Shown here: positions 31,870-40,173 of the stretch, one piece after another | Layout of the letters: every line of letters begins with the position of its first letter | Position numbering within the stretch: the first letter of the stretch is position 1 | Notes under the pieces: generated by a model | Database searches by the model: none | The model's input: only the letters and a program-made list of their open reading frames with translations | What the model was told of the DNA's origin: nothing | Assembly (NCBI GenBank): GCA_966211955.1 | Contig: CBIHOF010000001.1 | Span: 372,001-436,000 of the forward strand | DNA length: 64,000 nucleotides | From: Albitalea sp966211955 | GTDB taxonomy: Bacteria > Pseudomonadota > Gammaproteobacteria > Burkholderiales > Burkholderiaceae_C | Direction of reading: 5' to 3' | Translations under genes and position numbers: made by a program

Positions 31870-32283
31870 GTGGACCTGAAAGTACCCATCACCATTCATG
31901 ACGAACTGAGCGAGGACGTCATCGAATCCAGCGGCTCGCTGGACCTGGCCAGCGGCGAGATCCGCAACGTGCAGTACGTGGACTACGACGTCGAGGCGCT
32001 CGGCTTGCCGGCCGAGGACGAAGGCTACGAGTTCACTTGCGGCACGCTGTCCAACGACGGCAAGGACGTGGAGTTCCGCGTGGAGGTGGATGTGTTCAGC
32101 GGCCGCTATTCGGTGAGCCCGAACGAGCTGCTCGAGATCAAGGTGCGTGCCGCCAAGCTGTTCGCGGGCATCGATGGTGTCGACCTGCTGGCGAATGCCA
32201 CGACCAAAGGGGCGGCCACGAAGGGCACCACCAGCAAGGCCGGCACCGGCCGTGGCAAGCCGCCCGTCAAGAAGGTCCATTGA
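31870..32283 (+). CDS. Hypothetical acidic protein
   Basis: I do not recognise this 137-residue protein. It starts at GTG (AGAGGA upstream) with VDLKVPITIHDELSEDVIES and is beta-rich and acidic, with a single Cys in YEFTCGTLSNDG. The last 25 residues are a low-complexity Thr/Lys/Gly/Ala tail (TKGAATKGTTSKAGTGRGK). It ends six bases before the SET-domain gene, so the two are probably cotranscribed. The lysine-rich tail next to a lysine methyltransferase gene is noteworthy, but a substrate relation is only speculation. Confidence 0.7.
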   Translation: MDLKVPITIHDELSEDVIESSGSLDLASGEIRNVQYVDYDVEALGLPAEDEGYEFTCGTLSNDGKDVEFRVEVDVFSGRYSVSPNELLEIKVRAAKLFAGIDGVDLLANATTKGAATKGTTSKAGTGRGKPPVKKVH

Positions 32284-32288
32284 TTTCC

Positions 32289-32723
32289 ATGCCCGACGCG
32301 CCCGTCGCCGTCCGTCCGAGCTGGCAGAAGTTCGACGTGGACGTGAAGCCCAGCGCCATCGACGGGCAGGGCGCCTTCGCCGCCGAGCCCATCCCGGCGC
32401 GGCGCAAGATCGGCGAGATCCGCGGGCAGTCGATGAGCGTGGACGACGCCCGCATCCGCGCCACGCGCTACGAGCGGATCATGATCGTCGAGGTCTCCGC
32501 GCGCCGCGCCATCGACTTCGCCAAATCCACCGACCCGCTTCGCTTCACCAACCACTCCTGCGGGCCGAATGCGCGGCTGTGCATCCGCGAGCGGCGGGTC
32601 GAGTTCTATGCGCTGCGCGACATCGAGCCGGGCGAGGAGATCACCGTCGACTACGGGGACTCCCACCACGAAGGCCGGCTCACCTGCCGGTGCGGCGCGC
32701 CGAACTGCGTCGGCCGCCTGTAG
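32289..32723 (+). CDS. SET domain-containing protein (putative protein-lysine methyltransferase)
   Basis: A 144-residue minimal SET protein. The fold-defining motifs are GQGAFAAEPIPARRKIGEI, RFTNHSCGPNA (88-94, the pseudoknot NHSC) and GEEITVDYGD (Tyr at 122), followed by a post-SET zinc motif CRCGAPNC at 133-140. All residues for S-adenosylmethionine binding and catalysis appear present. Bacterial members of this family are widespread and their targets are mostly unknown. It follows the small acidic protein by five bases. Confidence 0.85.
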   Translation: MPDAPVAVRPSWQKFDVDVKPSAIDGQGAFAAEPIPARRKIGEIRGQSMSVDDARIRATRYERIMIVEVSARRAIDFAKSTDPLRFTNHSCGPNARLCIRERRVEFYALRDIEPGEEITVDYGDSHHEGRLTCRCGAPNCVGRL

Positions 32724-32849
32724 CGTCGGCTTCCAGTCAGCCATCCGCTCAAGGGCAACCCTGACGGCGACATACCGTCGTGGTTGATACGGACACCATC
32801 TCGCAGCGACAAGTCGCACACTGCCCGCTTCCCTTCGCGAAAGGCGGCC

Positions 32850-34184
32850 ATGAGCGGCAAACCCTTCTACAAGTCCCTGTACCTGCAGGTCATCACTGCC
32901 ATCGTCATCGGCGTGCTGCTGGGCCACTTCGCGCCGGCCACCGGCGAGGCCATGAAACCGCTGGGCGATGCCTTCATCAAGCTCATCAAGATGGTCATCG
33001 CGCCCATCATCTTCTGCACGGTGGTGGTGGGCATCGCCGGCATGGAGGACATGAAGAAGGTGGGCAAGACCGGCGGCCTGGCGCTGCTGTACTTCGAGGT
33101 CGTGAGCACGGTCGCGCTCATCGTGGGGCTGGTGGTCATCAACCTCTTCCAGCCGGGCACCGGCATGAACGTGGACCCGAAGGCGCTGGACACCAAGGGC
33201 ATCACCGCCTATACCGGCCCGGGCAAGATGCAGAGCACCGTCGAGTTCCTGATGAACATCATCCCGAACACGGTGTTCGATGCCTTCGCCAAAGGCGAGA
33301 TCCTGCAGGTGCTGCTTTTCGCGGTGCTGTTCGGCTTTGCGCTGCACCGCTTCGGCGGGCGCGGCACGCTGGTGTTCGATTTCATCGAGAAGAGCTCGCA
33401 CGTGCTCTTCTCGGTGGTGGGCTACATCATGAAGGCGGCACCCATCGGTGCCTTCGGCGCCATGGCCTTCACCATCGGCAAGTACGGCCTCGGGTCGCTG
33501 CTGTCGCTGGGCAAGCTGATGGGCTCGTTCTACCTCACCTGCCTCATCTTCATCTTCCTCGTGCTGGGCACCATCGCGCGGGTGCACGGCTTCTCGGTAT
33601 GGAAGTTCATCAAGTACATCAAGGAAGAGCTGCTCATCGTGCTGGGCACCTCGTCGTCGGAATCGGTGCTGCCGCGCATGATGGCGAAGATGGAGAACCT
33701 CGGCGCCCGCAAGTCAGTGGTCGGCCTGGTGATTCCCACGGGGTATTCGTTCAACCTGGACGGCACGTCCATCTACCTCACGATGGCGGCGGTGTTCATC
33801 GCCCAGGCCACCAACACGTCGCTCACGCTCACCCACCAGATCACCCTGCTGGCGGTGCTGCTGCTCACGTCGAAGGGAGCGGCCGGCGTGACGGGCAGCG
33901 GCTTCATCGTGCTGGCCGCGACCTTGCAATCGGTGGGGCATGTGCCGGTGGAGGGCTTGGCACTCATCCTGGGCATCGACCGCTTCATGTCGGAAGCTCG
34001 CGCCTTGACCAACCTCGTGGGCAACGGGGTGGCGACCATCGTGGTGGCGAAGTGGACGGGCGACCTCGACCAGGACCGGCTGCGGCGCCAGCTCGACGGT
34101 GAGACCGACGAGGCGGCGGAGGCACCGGAAGACCTCTTGCCGGACCAGTCCCCGGCGGTGGTGGCCGAGCGCGCGCATGCCTGA
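32850..34184 (+). CDS. dctA: C4-dicarboxylate/H+ (Na+) symporter DctA
   Basis: A 444-residue member of the DAACS family. Typical DctA segments are KSLYLQVITAIVIGVLLGHF, FIKLIKMVIAPIIFCTVVVG, LGTSSSESVLPRMMAKME (serine-rich hairpin) and GYSFNLDGTSIYLTMAAVFIA. It imports succinate, fumarate and malate. The ATG at 32850 follows AAAGGCGG. The next gene lies 81 bases downstream behind a hairpin. No sigma-54 element was found just upstream, unlike the permease at 59552. Confidence 0.92.
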   Translation: MSGKPFYKSLYLQVITAIVIGVLLGHFAPATGEAMKPLGDAFIKLIKMVIAPIIFCTVVVGIAGMEDMKKVGKTGGLALLYFEVVSTVALIVGLVVINLFQPGTGMNVDPKALDTKGITAYTGPGKMQSTVEFLMNIIPNTVFDAFAKGEILQVLLFAVLFGFALHRFGGRGTLVFDFIEKSSHVLFSVVGYIMKAAPIGAFGAMAFTIGKYGLGSLLSLGKLMGSFYLTCLIFIFLVLGTIARVHGFSVWKFIKYIKEELLIVLGTSSSESVLPRMMAKMENLGARKSVVGLVIPTGYSFNLDGTSIYLTMAAVFIAQATNTSLTLTHQITLLAVLLLTSKGAAGVTGSGFIVLAATLQSVGHVPVEGLALILGIDRFMSEARALTNLVGNGVATIVVAKWTGDLDQDRLRRQLDGETDEAAEAPEDLLPDQSPAVVAERAHA

Positions 34185-34221
34185 ACCTGCCTGAGCCCGG
34201 CACATCGTGCGACAGCGCTTA

Positions 34222-34243
34222 CATGCCGCGGCGAAGCGGCATG
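34222..34243 (+). terminator. Hairpin after dctA
   Basis: Inverted repeat CATGCCGC / GCGGCATG with a 6-base loop, 37 bases after the dctA stop and 22 bases before the next start. No T-tract follows, so it may be a weak terminator or an mRNA-stabilising structure. Confidence 0.35.
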
Positions 34244-34265
34244 CAAGCGGGCCTAGACTCCGCCG

Positions 34266-35729
34266 ATGACCCATCGAGTGCTTCTTGCCGCGCTGCTGTC
34301 GCTGCCCGGCCTTGCCTTGGCGCAGGCGGCGCCTTCTGCGGCTTCGGCTTCCGCTCCCGCTTCGGCTTCGGCTTCGGCGTCGGCTTCGGCTGCGGCTTCG
34401 GCTTCGACCGGAGCCTCGGCGCCGCCGATGGCCAGCGCGGCCGCGCCGTTGACCGCCGCGTCCGCCCCGCCACCGAGCTTTCCGCCTTTGTCGGACTGTG
34501 TCGCCCAGCTGCGCCGTGAACTGCCGTCCAAGGTCAAGCCCGAGACCTTCGACGAATACACCGCCCAGGCGCAGGACCTGCGGCCGGCGATCGACAGCGC
34601 CACGCGCAGCCAGCCCGAATTCCAGCAGACCATCTGGGAGTACATCACCCGGCGTGTGAACGACCAGCGCATGGCGCCGGGCCGCGAGATCATGAAGAAC
34701 GAGGCCGCCGCGCTCGCGGCCATCGAGCAGCGACTGGGCGTGGACGGGCCGACGACGGTGGGCGTGTACGGCGTGGAGACGGACTACGGGCGCGTGCGCG
34801 GCTCCTACCCGGTGGTCGACGCGACGCTCGGCCGGGCCTGCCTGAACCTGCAGGCCGCCGATCGCAAGGAGCATTTCTTCACCGCCCTGTGGCTGCTGCA
34901 GGAAGGCGTGGTGCAGCCCGACGAGTTCAAGGGCTCGTGGGCCGGCGCCTTCGGCCTGACGCAATTCATGCCGGCCACCTTCGTGCGCACGATGGCATCG
35001 GCCGATGGCTCGTCGCGCGCCGACATCATCCACAGCGTGCCCGATGCGCTTGCGACGACGGCGCGCTACCTGCGCCAGCTTGGCTGGGTGCCCGGCGTGC
35101 CCTGGGCGGTGGAGGTGAAGGTGCCGCTGGATCTGGCGCGGCAATGGAACGCGCCGGAAAGCGAGCATGCGTGCCTGGGCGAGAGTGCATCCACCGGCAA
35201 GTGCCGCCGCGTCGCGCAATGGGCGGTGGACGGCGTGACGCGCATCGATGGTCGGCCGCTCGTGCGCACCGACGGGCCGATTGACGCCCTGGAGCCACTC
35301 ACCAACACAGCCTTGCTGATGCCTGCCGGCGCGGCAGGGCCGGCATGGCTCGTCACCGCCAACTACCAAGCGGTGTGGCGATACAACCGGGCCGATGCGT
35401 ATGCGCTGGCCATCGGGCTGCTGTCTGACGCCTACCGTGGCGCAGCGCCGCAGCGCGTGCCCTGGCCAACCGACGATGGCGGCTTGTCCCGCACGGAATT
35501 CGTCGAGCTGCAGTCGCTGCTGCGCCGGCTTGGCCACTGCGACATGGTGATTGACGGCGTGGCGGGGCCGAAGACTGCGGCCGCCATCCGCGATGAAGAA
35601 CGCAAGCTCGGCACCGTGCCGACCGGCCGCGGCGGGCAGAAGCTGCTTGCGGCCTTGAGGAAGGTCGAGTCGAATGCCACTTGCGATGCGGCCCCGGGCG
35701 CATCGCAGCCTGCTGCGTCGGCGGATTGA
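34266..35729 (+). CDS. Lytic murein transglycosylase, MltB type, with peptidoglycan-binding domain
   Basis: A 487-residue exported enzyme. A signal peptide (VLLAALLSLPGLALAQ) is followed by an Ala/Ser/Pro linker to about residue 70, then a GH103 domain with catalytic Glu171 in GVYGVETDYGR and the block WAGAFGLTQFMPATFVRT. The C-terminal part (FVELQSLLRRLGHCDMVIDG then VAGPKTAAAI) is a PG_binding_1 domain. It cleaves peptidoglycan glycan strands to 1,6-anhydro ends in the periplasm. It ends seven bases before the FAD oxidoreductase start. Confidence 0.9.
   Translation: MTHRVLLAALLSLPGLALAQAAPSAASASAPASASASASASAAASASTGASAPPMASAAAPLTAASAPPPSFPPLSDCVAQLRRELPSKVKPETFDEYTAQAQDLRPAIDSATRSQPEFQQTIWEYITRRVNDQRMAPGREIMKNEAAALAAIEQRLGVDGPTTVGVYGVETDYGRVRGSYPVVDATLGRACLNLQAADRKEHFFTALWLLQEGVVQPDEFKGSWAGAFGLTQFMPATFVRTMASADGSSRADIIHSVPDALATTARYLRQLGWVPGVPWAVEVKVPLDLARQWNAPESEHACLGESASTGKCRRVAQWAVDGVTRIDGRPLVRTDGPIDALEPLTNTALLMPAGAAGPAWLVTANYQAVWRYNRADAYALAIGLLSDAYRGAAPQRVPWPTDDGGLSRTEFVELQSLLRRLGHCDMVIDGVAGPKTAAAIRDEERKLGTVPTGRGGQKLLAALRKVESNATCDAAPGASQPAASAD
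34335..34410 (+). repeat. Hexanucleotide-rich tract coding an Ala/Ser linker
   Basis: Repeated GCTTCGGCTTCG-like units code for alternating Ala-Ser (with a few Pro) at residues 24-50 of the lytic transglycosylase. Such tracts can change length by slippage in multiples of 6 bp without breaking the frame, so linker length may vary between strains. Confidence 0.6.
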
Positions 35730-35736
35730 GCGGGCA

Positions 35737-36858
35737 ATGGAGCGTGTCGACGCGCTCGTGATCGGCGCCGGCGTCGTGGGCCTGGCCATAGGCCGCGCAC
35801 TCGCGCAGCGCGGTCTGGAGACCATCGTGCTGGAACGCGCCGATGCCATCGGCACGCAGACCAGCGCACGCAACAGCGAGGTGATCCACGCCGGCATCTA
35901 CTACCCGACCGGCTCCTTGAAAGCGCGGCTTTGCCTGCCGGGGCGCGAGGCGCTCTATGCCTTCTGCGAGAGCCACGGTGTTGCGCATCGACGCTGCGGC
36001 AAGATCATCGTGGCCAGCGGTGATGAACAGGTCGCCAAGCTGTCGCGCATCGAGGCGCAGGCGGTGAGCAATGGCGTGCATGACCTGCGCCGGCTGGACG
36101 GCGTCGAAGCGCGCCGGCTGGAACCCGCCTTGCGCGCGGATGCAGCCTTGCTCTCGCCATCCACCGGCATCGTGGACAGCCACGGGCTCATGCTCGCGTT
36201 GCAAGGCGACCTGGAGGCCGCCGGTGGTGCGGTCGCGTTGCGCTCGCCGCTCAAAGGCCTGCAATGTGGCCACGCGTCGCACGTGGCGCAAGTGGGCGGC
36301 GACGCGGCGATGGAGATCGAGGCGCACATCGTCGTGAACGCGGCCGGGCTGTGGGCACCGCTGGTGGCGTCGGGCTTCAGCGGTCTCGATGCGCGGCATG
36401 TGCCGACGCCGCGCTACGCCAAGGGCCACTACTTCTCGCTCGCGAGCCGCGCCCCGTTCTCGCGCCTCGTGTATCCCGTGCCGCCGGAAGGCGGGTTGGG
36501 CGTGCACCTCACGCTCGACCTGGCAGGGCAGGCGCGCTTCGGGCCGGACGTGGAATGGATCTCGCCGTCGACACCGGCCGACATCGATTACCGGGTCGAC
36601 GAGCGCCGCATGGCGTCGTTCGAAGAAGACATCCGCGCCTACTGGCCGAGCCTGCCCGATGGCGCACTCGCGCCGGCCTACAGTGGCGTGCGGCCCAAGC
36701 TCAGCGGGCCTGGCGAGCCGGCGGCGGATTTCCTCATCCAGGGGCCGCAACAGCATGGCATCGCGGGGCTGGTCAACTGCTTCGGCATCGAGTCGCCGGG
36801 GCTCACATCGTGCCTGGCGATTGCCGAGGAAGTGCTTCGACATTGGGATGCGGCATGA
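35737..36858 (+). CDS. FAD-dependent oxidoreductase, L-2-hydroxyglutarate dehydrogenase-like
   Basis: A 373-residue DAO-family flavoprotein. The FAD-binding motif VDALVIGAGVVGLAIGRAL is at the N-terminus, ARNSEVIHAGIYYP is the segment shared with LhgO/L2HGDH, and GVRPKLSGPGEPAADFLIQG with GLVNCFGIESPGLTSCLAIA closes the fold. It probably oxidises L-2-hydroxyglutarate or another 2-hydroxyacid and passes electrons to quinone. The ATG at 35737 gives the FAD motif at the usual distance. Its 3' end overlaps the convergent MATE gene by 56 bases. Confidence 0.85.
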   Translation: MERVDALVIGAGVVGLAIGRALAQRGLETIVLERADAIGTQTSARNSEVIHAGIYYPTGSLKARLCLPGREALYAFCESHGVAHRRCGKIIVASGDEQVAKLSRIEAQAVSNGVHDLRRLDGVEARRLEPALRADAALLSPSTGIVDSHGLMLALQGDLEAAGGAVALRSPLKGLQCGHASHVAQVGGDAAMEIEAHIVVNAAGLWAPLVASGFSGLDARHVPTPRYAKGHYFSLASRAPFSRLVYPVPPEGGLGVHLTLDLAGQARFGPDVEWISPSTPADIDYRVDERRMASFEEDIRAYWPSLPDGALAPAYSGVRPKLSGPGEPAADFLIQGPQQHGIAGLVNCFGIESPGLTSCLAIAEEVLRHWDAA

Positions 36859-38212
36859 CCGCCTCCCGCGCCACCTTGCGCAGCATCGCGGCCAGCCCGA
36901 TGGACACGAGCACCAGCCCCACCACCAGCCCCACCCAGAACCCGTAGACCTGCAGCGGCCCGCTCGACGCGGTGCCGTGGTACCCCAGCCAGGTGCCCAG
37001 CGGAATGCCCACCACCCAGAAGGCCAGGGCCATCAGGAGCATCGGGCCGAACGTCACCTTGTAGCCACGCAGCGCGCCGATGGCACACACCTGGGTCGCG
37101 TCGAAGAGTTGCCAGAAGGCCGAGAAGAGCAGGAGGGTCGCCGCCATGTCGCGCACGGCCGCGTCGCTGCTGTAGACGGCGGCGATGCCGTGCCGCCCCA
37201 GCACGATGGGCACGATGGCGGTGGCCGCCATCATCAGCCCGAGGGTGAGGCCGGTCCAGGCGATGAAGCGGGCCGTGCGCGGATCGCCGCGGCCCATGGC
37301 CTGGCCCACGCGGATGGACAGCGCCGACGACAGCCCCATGGGCAGCATGAACACCAGCGAGGCGAAATTCATCGCCACCTGGTGCGCGGCGATCTGCACC
37401 GCGCCGAACCGGCCCACCAGAACGGCCACGCTGCAGAACGCGGTGACTTCTGCGAGCGCCGCGCCACCCATCGGCAGGCCGATGCGCAGCAGCCGCTTCT
37501 GTGCCGGCCACGTCGGCCGCGACCAGTGGCGCCACACATAGGTGCTGCGGTACACCGGTGCCCAGGCGGTCCAGCCGATGAGCGCCAACAGACCGGCCCA
37601 CATGCCGATGGCCGTGGCCCAGCCGCAACCCGCGCCGCCCATGGCCGGAAAGCCGAAGTGCCCATGGATCAGCACCCAGTTGAAGAAGCTGTTGAGCGCG
37701 AGACCGCCAAAGGCCACCACCATCATCGGCCGTGTGCGGTTGATGCTTGCCGAGTAGAACGCGAGCGCCCGGAACACCAGTGCCGCCGGCATGCCGCACG
37801 CGATGCCCCACAGGAACACCACGATGCGCGACGCAAGCACCGGCTCGATCTCGGCCCAGCGCAGCAGGGGCGGCACGAGCGGCATGAGCAGGAAGGGCAC
37901 GGCCGAGAAACACACCGCCAGCCAGATGCCCTCGCGCGTGTCCTGCGCCACCGCCTCGTGGTCGCCGGCGCCGAAGTGGTGTGCCACGATGGGACTGAGC
38001 GCCTGCACGATGCTCATCATGCTGATGAACACCGGAATCCACAGCGCCACGCCCAGGCCCACCACGGCCTGCTCGCGCGCGCCGGCCTGGCCGGCCATGA
38101 CGGTGTCGACCAGGCCCATCAGCACCTGGGCAATCTGCGACAGGATGATCGGGCTGGACAGCCGCACGAGCGCGCGGCTTTCGGCAAGGAAGCGTGGGAT
38201 TCGGTGTTTCAC
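36803..38212 (-). CDS. MATE family efflux transporter (NorM-like)
   Basis: A 469-residue protein with 12 hydrophobic segments. LSSPIILSQIAQVLMGLVDT followed by VMAGQAG is the classic first-helix motif of NorM-type MATE exporters, which expel cationic drugs by Na+ or H+ antiport. The start codon is GTG at 38210-38212 with a weak ribosome site. It is convergent to and overlaps the LhgO-like gene, and follows bpt on the same strand after 66 bases. Confidence 0.88.
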   Translation of the reverse strand: MKHRIPRFLAESRALVRLSSPIILSQIAQVLMGLVDTVMAGQAGAREQAVVGLGVALWIPVFISMMSIVQALSPIVAHHFGAGDHEAVAQDTREGIWLAVCFSAVPFLLMPLVPPLLRWAEIEPVLASRIVVFLWGIACGMPAALVFRALAFYSASINRTRPMMVVAFGGLALNSFFNWVLIHGHFGFPAMGGAGCGWATAIGMWAGLLALIGWTAWAPVYRSTYVWRHWSRPTWPAQKRLLRIGLPMGGAALAEVTAFCSVAVLVGRFGAVQIAAHQVAMNFASLVFMLPMGLSSALSIRVGQAMGRGDPRTARFIAWTGLTLGLMMAATAIVPIVLGRHGIAAVYSSDAAVRDMAATLLLFSAFWQLFDATQVCAIGALRGYKVTFGPMLLMALAFWVVGIPLGTWLGYHGTASSGPLQVYGFWVGLVVGLVLVSIGLAAMLRKVAREAVMPHPNVEALPRQSPGTM

Positions 38213-38278
38213 GGGGCTGGCGATTACACCAGAAGCGCACCGCGACGGCGGGGCCGCCGGCCGCTCAACCCCGGCGAT

Positions 38279-39028
38279 TCAGGTGTTGTCGTGCGGGTCG
38301 CGCACCCACTTGCCGTCCACCAGCCGCTCGTGCGGGCGGAACTGCGCCTTGTAGGCCATCTTGTCGCTTTGCGCGATCCAGTAGCCGAGGTACACGTGCG
38401 GAAGCTTGAGCAGCTTCGTCTGCTCGATCTGCCACATCACGTTGTAGGTGCCGTAGCTCGTCTTGGCCTCGGGTTCGTAGAAGGTGTAGACCGCCGACAA
38501 CCCGTCGTTGAGGATGTCGAGGATGCTCACCATCTTGAGCGCGCCGACCGAGCCATCGGGCTTGCGCTCGCGGAACTCCACCAGCCGCGAGTTGACGCGG
38601 CTTTGCAGCAGGAACTGCGTGTACTGGTCGATGCTGTCGTGGTCCATGCCGCCGCCGCTGTGGCGGCCGGCCTGGTAGCGCAGGTAGAGCTGGTAGTGCT
38701 CGGGCACGAAGCACAGCCGCAACACCCGCGCCTGCAAGTTGGCATGCGCCTTCCAGGCGCGGCGCTGGCTGCGCGTGGACTGGAAATCCTTCACGGGAAT
38801 GCGCAGCGGTACGCAGGCACGGCAGCCATCGCAATAGGGCCGGTAGGTGAACATGCCGCTGCGGCGAAAGCCGTTGGCCACCAGCCCGGAGTAGGCGTCG
38901 GCATGGATCAGATGGCTGGGCGTGGCCACCTGCGAGCGCGCCATGCGGCCATCGAGGTAGCTGCACGGGTAGGGCGCCGTCGCGTAGAACTGCAGCGATG
39001 CGAGCGGAAGCTCTTTCGGGTGGGTCAC
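38279..39028 (-). CDS. bpt: Aspartate/glutamate leucyltransferase (N-degron pathway)
   Basis: A 249-residue transferase of the bacterial ATE/Bpt family. The N-terminal cysteine block ATAPYPCSYLDG and YRPYCDGCRACVPLRIPV are both present, as is the GNAT-like C-terminal part. It transfers Leu from Leu-tRNA to N-terminal Asp or Glu, marking proteins for ClpS/ClpAP. The GTG start directly follows the TAA of aat with no gap, so translation is coupled. The two transferases thus come from one transcript. Confidence 0.92.
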   Translation of the reverse strand: MTHPKELPLASLQFYATAPYPCSYLDGRMARSQVATPSHLIHADAYSGLVANGFRRSGMFTYRPYCDGCRACVPLRIPVKDFQSTRSQRRAWKAHANLQARVLRLCFVPEHYQLYLRYQAGRHSGGGMDHDSIDQYTQFLLQSRVNSRLVEFRERKPDGSVGALKMVSILDILNDGLSAVYTFYEPEAKTSYGTYNVMWQIEQTKLLKLPHVYLGYWIAQSDKMAYKAQFRPHERLVDGKWVRDPHDNT

Positions 39029-39799
39029 TTACGGGCCGTCCTTGCCGAGGGCTTCGCCTGCATCAGACTTCAGCAGGTGCCGCCACATCGAACGATCATA
39101 GGTCCAATCGTGGATCGGGGGAGCCCCGAGACTGCGGGAGAGGCGGGTCTCGAAGTCGGCGCGTGAAATTTCACGCCCACCGAGGGACGCGAGGTGGCCG
39201 GTGCGCTGCTGGCAGTCGATCATCGTCACGCCGTTTTCACGGCAGAAACACACGAGTGCCGCCAGTGCGATCTTTGACGCATCCGTCCGGTGCGCGAACA
39301 TCGATTCGCCGTAGAACATGCGCCCCAGGCTCACGCCGTACAGCCCACCGGCCAGCTCGTCGCCCACCCAGGTCTCGAAGCTGTGCACGCTGCCCAGCCG
39401 GTGCCAGCGGCGGTAGGCGTCCACCATCTCCGGCACGATCCAGGTGCCGTCCTGGCCTTCGCGCGGGGTGCCTGCGCAAGCGGCGATGACGGCCGGGAAG
39501 GCGGTGTCGATGCGCACTTCCAGGCCGGGCGTGCGCTGGAACCGGGCGATGGTCTTGCGCAGCGAACGTGACAGCTTGAACTCATCCACCATCAGCACCA
39601 TGCGCGGGTCGGGCGACCACCACAGCACGGGCTGCCCCTCGCTGTACCAGGGGAAGATGCCCTTGGAATAGGCCTCCGCCAGCCGTTCGGGCGTGAGCTC
39701 GCCGCCGGCCGCGAGCAGGCCAGGGGCGTCCGAGCCGCGTGGCAATGCCATCCGCGGGTCGGGCAGCGGGTCGCTCTCGGCGTGCAGCCAGGGGATCAT
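39029..39799 (-). CDS. aat: Leucyl/phenylalanyl-tRNA-protein transferase
   Basis: A 256-residue enzyme that adds Leu or Phe to N-terminal Lys or Arg. Hallmarks are AYSKGIFPWYSEGQPVLWWS, GLYGVSLGRMFYGESMFAH and IDCQQRTGHLASLGGREISR. The ATG overlaps the stop of the AtuA-C gene (ATGA), and its own TAA abuts the bpt start. The aat-bpt order is common in Proteobacteria. Their coupling to AtuA genes upstream is not something I recall as standard. Confidence 0.94.
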   Translation of the reverse strand: MIPWLHAESDPLPDPRMALPRGSDAPGLLAAGGELTPERLAEAYSKGIFPWYSEGQPVLWWSPDPRMVLMVDEFKLSRSLRKTIARFQRTPGLEVRIDTAFPAVIAACAGTPREGQDGTWIVPEMVDAYRRWHRLGSVHSFETWVGDELAGGLYGVSLGRMFYGESMFAHRTDASKIALAALVCFCRENGVTMIDCQQRTGHLASLGGREISRADFETRLSRSLGAPPIHDWTYDRSMWRHLLKSDAGEALGKDGP

Positions 39800-40173
39800 G
39801 GTTCTTTCGGCCACCAGCCGATGCGCGGCTCGGCCAGGCAACGCGTCCATTCCTCGTCGCTCAGATCGATGTCCATTCTCAAGAGTGCCCCGGCCATGGC
39901 CTTGCCCAGGTTGTCCATGCGCAGGTTGCGCGCACCGCCGCCTTGCAAGGCGCCATGCAGTACCAGCTTGACTGCCAGGATGTTGGGAAGCAACCAGCAT
40001 TCCACCCGCCCGGGCAGCCAGGGCTGGAAGTGCGCCTGCACCCGCTCGGCCGTGACTTCCCGTTCGAGGATGCGCCAGCCCGATGCGTTCCATGCAAAGA
40101 CGCCGAAATCCACCCAGTCGGCCTTGTCGCCGCTGCGGGCATGGGCGATGTGCGCGAGCTTGATCGTCTTCAT
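39796..40173 (-). CDS. AtuA-related small protein (AtuA C-terminal-like domain)
   Basis: A 125-residue protein that matches the separate C-terminal domain found with DUF1446/AtuA proteins: KLAHIAHARSGDKADWVDFG, then LPNILAVKLVLHGALQGGGA. In many genomes this domain is fused to AtuA, and here it is split into the following gene. It overlaps atuA upstream and aat downstream by four bases each, so it is fully embedded in the operon. Function unknown beyond association with AtuA. Confidence 0.82.
   Translation of the reverse strand: MKTIKLAHIAHARSGDKADWVDFGVFAWNASGWRILEREVTAERVQAHFQPWLPGRVECWLLPNILAVKLVLHGALQGGGARNLRMDNLGKAMAGALLRMDIDLSDEEWTRCLAEPRIGWWPKEP

Noticed and set aside
33714..35897. 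Long minus-strand open frame opposite dctA and the lytic transglycosylase
   Set aside because: Shadow frame; its Arg/Ser/Lys repeats are the antisense of the Ala/Ser linker.
36389..39166. Very long plus-strand open frame (over 900 codons) across the MATE, bpt and 5' regions
   Set aside because: It is antisense to clearly real genes and has the His/Arg/Gly/Pro-rich composition of a GC-rich shadow frame.
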